Assembly (NCBI GenBank): GCA_934717185.1
Contig: CAKUYQ010000005.1
Location: 1-64,000 of the forward strand
Length of the DNA: 64,000 bases
Direction: 5' to 3'
Origin: an uncultured Bacteroidales bacterium
GTDB lineage: Bacteria > Bacteroidota > Bacteroidia > Bacteroidales > UBA932
In this document: in pieces, positions 61,239-64,000 of the stretch
Numbering within the stretch: position 1 is the first letter of the stretch
How the letters are laid out: every line of letters begins with the position of its first letter
Made by a program: the position numbers and the translations under genes
Notes under the pieces: generated by a model
Told to the model about the DNA's origin: nothing
What the model saw: the letters and a program-made list of their open reading frames with translations, nothing else
Databases searched by the model: none

Positions 61239-63104
61239 TTAATATATATTATCAGCAACTACTTTGGCAATATCCACAACAGGTATCTCAGCCTGATCTT
61301 TAAATGTTTTAAGGCAAAGCGGGCAAGCTGTTACAATTTTGTCGGGATTATTGGCCATTAATTTTTCTACAGAACTTTTGGTAATCTTTGTCCTGTCTTC
61401 GTAAGAGAGAGTAAGACTGCCCAAGCTGCCACCGCAACATATACTCTCTGTTTTTTCTTGCGCGGCCGGCTTAAGTTCGCCAATTCTGTTTAGAACGGCC
61501 CTTGGTTCATCATATATCCTGCAACCTCTTCCGAGCTCGCACGGGTCATGATATACCATGCTATCCGTACCCTTCTTTACCTTTATCTTCCCTTCCGTAA
61601 TAAGGTCGTTTATGAATTGTGTATGATGCAGCAGTGTAATTCCTTTAAGATCATACTCCTCTTTCATAACTTTAAGGCAGATAGGGCAGGAGAGGACAAT
61701 AGTGGTACATCCGGCGGCCTTTATCATCTCTGTGTTTCGTGCAATAACCTCTTTGGCAGCATCTACCTTTCCTGCAAGAAGAAGCGGCCTTCCGCAGCAT
61801 ACGCCACCATCCTTGTCTGCAAATACATATCTGCTTCCCGACAATTCAAAGATCTTCTCCATAGATTTTATTATGGATGGGGTATTATGTGTCATACAAC
61901 CCGCAAAATAGAGAATTTTAGGTTGTGCATTAGCTTTAGCAACGGCATTTGCAGTGTTATTTGCTGTATCAACCAAATTATCCACGTTATCAGCAGGGTG
62001 ATGAGCCTGTGATAGATAGCTATAATCATATTTAAGATTATTATAGACAGTTGTACGCTGAGCACGTTTTATGTCGCATGAATTTACCCCAACAGGACAA
62101 AGCGCAACACATTTTCCGCACATTAGGCACTTTTCTGCTATCTCGTTAATTTTCTTTGTATTGTGCCTTCTTAAAAATCTAATGAAATATACAGAAGAAT
62201 ACTTTAGATTCTTCTTTTGAGCATTCATAGGGCAGGCATCTATACAGAGTCCGCAACTTGAACATGAATATATCTCAGCCTCTGCAAAACCTTTGCGCGG
62301 CTTAGTGGTCTTTAAACCTGCATTTCTGAATGTTATTAAAAGAGCCTCAGTTGGGATATGCATATATCTGCTGAACGGCATAGCTAAAAAGAACAATCCC
62401 AATACGGTTGAATATGCCCACCATGTTGGCAGGATGTGAGCATCATTTGTAAGGAAGCTGTTAAATAGCCAAAACATTGGCTTTGTTAAAAAACTTCCTC
62501 CGCTTATTCCTGCGGTAAAGCTCTCGGCAAGCAACCTCAAAGGGAATATAGACCACAGGCAATAGAGTGCCACTCTGTCTGCAAGACTTGGTTTTGTGGT
62601 TCTTCGCATTCCAAGAGCCATTGAATGTATTCGTTTGTACATGGCAAGAGCAACTCCGCTTAAAACCATAAGAAGGAAGAAATCCATTAAAAAGAAGAAA
62701 AATGCACCTTTAAGTGTAACATCCCCCTCCTGCATGACAAAATATCTGAAAAACACAGGATAGTAAAGCACTCCGTTGCGTTCGGGGGCGTAAAGGGCAA
62801 CCTCAATATGCCCTATAACAATAAGCATAAACCATCCAAAAGCTATGCTGGCGTGCATATATCCTAACAGAGGCTTTCTCTTAAAGATTTTTACATGTAT
62901 AAGGCAATCGCATATTATATCCTTTATATTCTTTAAAATAATCCTTGGCGTTACAAGAGAGAGCAGATATTTTTTTCTGTCCTGCGGCGGTATATGGATT
63001 ATTATCCTTATAAGTCCTATCAGCAGGTAGACAATAAGAAAAACCATCCCAATCATGAATGGAAGTACAAAATTGTCATATCCGCCTATTATTCGTTCTT
63101 TCAT
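61239..63104 (-). CDS. membrane-bound HdrD/GlpC-like iron-sulfur oxidoreductase
   Basis: A 621-residue electron-transfer protein. The N-terminal half is a five- or six-helix membrane domain, cytochrome-b/NarI-like (about 10-270). Two [4Fe-4S] ferredoxin sites follow, CSSCGLCIDACP and CLMCGKCVALCP. Two CCG (cysteine-rich) domains complete it: CMTHNTP... GVCCGRP and YHDPCELGRGCR... SICCGGS, with CPICL and CPLCL ends. This is the HdrE-HdrD or DsrK/GlpC architecture. A linker (about 375-400) is Asn/Ala-rich and is encoded by a hexamer-like sequence. It is in an operon with HdrC and HdrA. The substrate is unknown. Confidence 0.88.
   Translation of the reverse strand: MKERIIGGYDNFVLPFMIGMVFLIVYLLIGLIRIIIHIPPQDRKKYLLSLVTPRIILKNIKDIICDCLIHVKIFKRKPLLGYMHASIAFGWFMLIVIGHIEVALYAPERNGVLYYPVFFRYFVMQEGDVTLKGAFFFFLMDFFLLMVLSGVALAMYKRIHSMALGMRRTTKPSLADRVALYCLWSIFPLRLLAESFTAGISGGSFLTKPMFWLFNSFLTNDAHILPTWWAYSTVLGLFFLAMPFSRYMHIPTEALLITFRNAGLKTTKPRKGFAEAEIYSCSSCGLCIDACPMNAQKKNLKYSSVYFIRFLRRHNTKKINEIAEKCLMCGKCVALCPVGVNSCDIKRAQRTTVYNNLKYDYSYLSQAHHPADNVDNLVDTANNTANAVAKANAQPKILYFAGCMTHNTPSIIKSMEKIFELSGSRYVFADKDGGVCCGRPLLLAGKVDAAKEVIARNTEMIKAAGCTTIVLSCPICLKVMKEEYDLKGITLLHHTQFINDLITEGKIKVKKGTDSMVYHDPCELGRGCRIYDEPRAVLNRIGELKPAAQEKTESICCGGSLGSLTLSYEDRTKITKSSVEKLMANNPDKIVTACPLCLKTFKDQAEIPVVDIAKVVADNIY
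61926..61953. repeat. hexamer-like repeat within coding sequence
   Basis: On the minus strand this reads GCAAATGCCGTTGCTAAAGC and then AATGC, the same GCnAAn pattern as in the intergenic arrays, and codes ANAVAKANA in the linker of the HdrD-like protein. Confidence 0.5.
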
Positions 63105-63152
63105 CGTTTCAAATTAATTACTAAAGTAGTATTAGAGTATTCTACTCGCTTC

Positions 63153-63497
63153 TTATTTTTTAAAATCATATATCCTAAAAATAGACAGGATAAGGTGTCT
63201 TGTATTTATTCCTCGCGGACAGACCATTGAACATTTCCCGCACAGCATGCACCCTTTAAGATTTTCGTATGCCTTATCCTCCTGTCCGTTCTGCAGCGCG
63301 AGTATCGCACTGCGGAGCGATGTTTTTGTGAACTTGCCCGCAGTACATGTAGCTGTACAACTTCCGCAAGCCATACATTTTCTAACATCCGGCTCCAATT
63401 TAGCTAAAAGCATGAATTTAGATCTGTCTACCTTGTCTAAGTTTATTACAGACGCAGGGGAGAGAGAATAACCAAACTTATTCATCATACTTTGCAT
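63153..63497 (-). CDS. HdrC-like iron-sulfur subunit
   Basis: A 114-residue electron-transfer subunit with two [4Fe-4S] sites, CMACGSCTATC and CMLCGKCSMVC, in the usual HdrC spacing. It bridges the flavin subunit HdrA and the CCG subunit. The start may be at 63497, 63488 or 63485. All overlap the end of the HdrA-like gene, so translation is coupled. It lies 48 bases before the HdrD-like gene. Confidence 0.87.
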   Translation of the reverse strand: MQSMMNKFGYSLSPASVINLDKVDRSKFMLLAKLEPDVRKCMACGSCTATCTAGKFTKTSLRSAILALQNGQEDKAYENLKGCMLCGKCSMVCPRGINTRHLILSIFRIYDFKK

Positions 63498-64000
63498 TTA
63501 AGTAGTTGTTGATTGAAAGAGCCGCAGCTCTGGCCTCATTCAGTGTTTCGGGCAAAGTCTTAGGCCCTGTCGCTGCACCGGCGTAGAAGATACCCTCTTT
63601 TGAGCTATTGATTGTCCCTGCAATTGAATCTTTTGTCTCAAAGAATCCGTCATCGGCGGGTAATAATCCAATAAGTGATGCAGTCTCTTTACCGGATACG
63701 GAGTTGCACATACCACTCATAAGCACTAAAAGATCTAATGTAACCTTAAGCGGCTTGGCACTAAGAGTATCCTCTGCCTTTACAATAAGTTTATGTTCAA
63801 TGTTTTCTGCAACCTCAGACACTCTGCCTCTAATGAAACGTATTCCAAACTCCTTTTGAGCTTTAAGATACAGGTCTTCATATCCTCTGCCAAACATTCT
63901 TAAATCCATATAGAAACAGATAACCTCTGCATTAGGAAATTTCTCCTTAATCTCGCATGCCTGTTTTACAGCCGTAGCACAACATACTTTTGAGCAATGT
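63478..64000 (-). CDS. HdrA-like subunit, 3' part
   Basis: The C-terminal part of a heterodisulfide-reductase A-like flavoprotein; the gene runs off the right edge. The visible frame has the HdrA cysteine cluster HCSKVCCATAVKQA at the window edge, then DLRMFGRGYEDLYLKAQKEF and FIRGRVSEV. It ends with the FAD-associated GIFYAGAATGPKTLPETLNEARAAAL. The stop at 63478 overlaps the HdrC-like gene. HdrA proteins can bifurcate electrons between ferredoxin and other acceptors; whether this one does cannot be seen here. Confidence 0.85.
   Translation of the reverse strand, partial: HCSKVCCATAVKQACEIKEKFPNAEVICFYMDLRMFGRGYEDLYLKAQKEFGIRFIRGRVSEVAENIEHKLIVKAEDTLSAKPLKVTLDLLVLMSGMCNSVSGKETASLIGLLPADDGFFETKDSIAGTINSSKEGIFYAGAATGPKTLPETLNEARAAALSINNYLNAKYDE

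Overview
This is a chromosomal window from an anaerobic member of the Bacteroidota, most likely the order Bacteroidales. The base composition is moderately AT-rich (roughly 40% GC by eye). The signs are: promoters of the TAnnTTTG type with no strong Shine-Dalgarno sites; lipoproteins and outer-membrane proteins of Bacteroidales type (a lipid-anchored TamA-like protein, a TonB-receptor-like barrel, an M64 peptidase lipoprotein, a GIN-domain protein behind an ECF sigma factor); a short arginine decarboxylase; and a complete lysine-to-butyrate operon of the kind found in asaccharolytic or butyrate-producing Bacteroidales. The genus cannot be named from this window. There is no rRNA, CRISPR array, prophage or intact insertion sequence.

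Layout. 0-1 kb: a small membrane ORF and a 248-bp inverted-repeat element that may be a decayed mobile element. 1-12 kb (+): valS, a PMCA-type calcium ATPase, a thioesterase, tatA, tatC, an ABC-F ATPase, rlmB and a secreted protein. 12-14 kb (-): an rRNA methyltransferase and arginine decarboxylase. 14-26 kb: a TamL-like lipoprotein, tRNA-Leu(CAG), a TfoX-N protein, a CAT-like acetyltransferase, an outer-membrane barrel, a short UvrA paralogue and htpG. 26-31 kb: a 42-codon peptide ORF, an M64 lipoprotein, a VanZ-like protein and a sigma / membrane-tethered partner / GIN operon. 31-41 kb: dipeptidase, SDR, a beta-lactamase-fold lipoprotein, an XRE regulator-pyrD-cinA operon, queA, an acyltransferase and an MscS channel.

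41.3-55.9 kb is the metabolic centrepiece: fifteen genes on one strand between one good promoter and one strong terminator. They encode L-lysine fermentation (kamA, kamD/E, kdd, kce, kal, a split CoA-transferase, and the accessory genes kamB and kamC) plus the butyryl-CoA branch (crt, hbd, bcd, etfB, etfA). A small cysteine-rich lipoprotein follows. 56-64 kb: a SulP anion transporter, a glutamine synthetase, threonine synthase, and the end of a heterodisulfide-reductase-like (HdrA/HdrC/membrane HdrD-like) operon that runs off the right edge.

The strongest unexplained signals are in the DNA rather than in any one gene. (1) The 10-mer TTCCCGACAA occurs twelve times exactly, with many one-base variants, on both strands, in genes (three different reading frames) and between genes; about 0.1 copy is expected by chance. 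(2) Degenerate hexamer arrays built on GCCAAC/GCTAAA sit at gene ends, often as inverted arms, and seem to have entered one coding region. (3) There are several long imperfect palindromes and a 26-bp extragenic repeat with three copies. These look like genome-wide repeat systems that normal annotation would miss.
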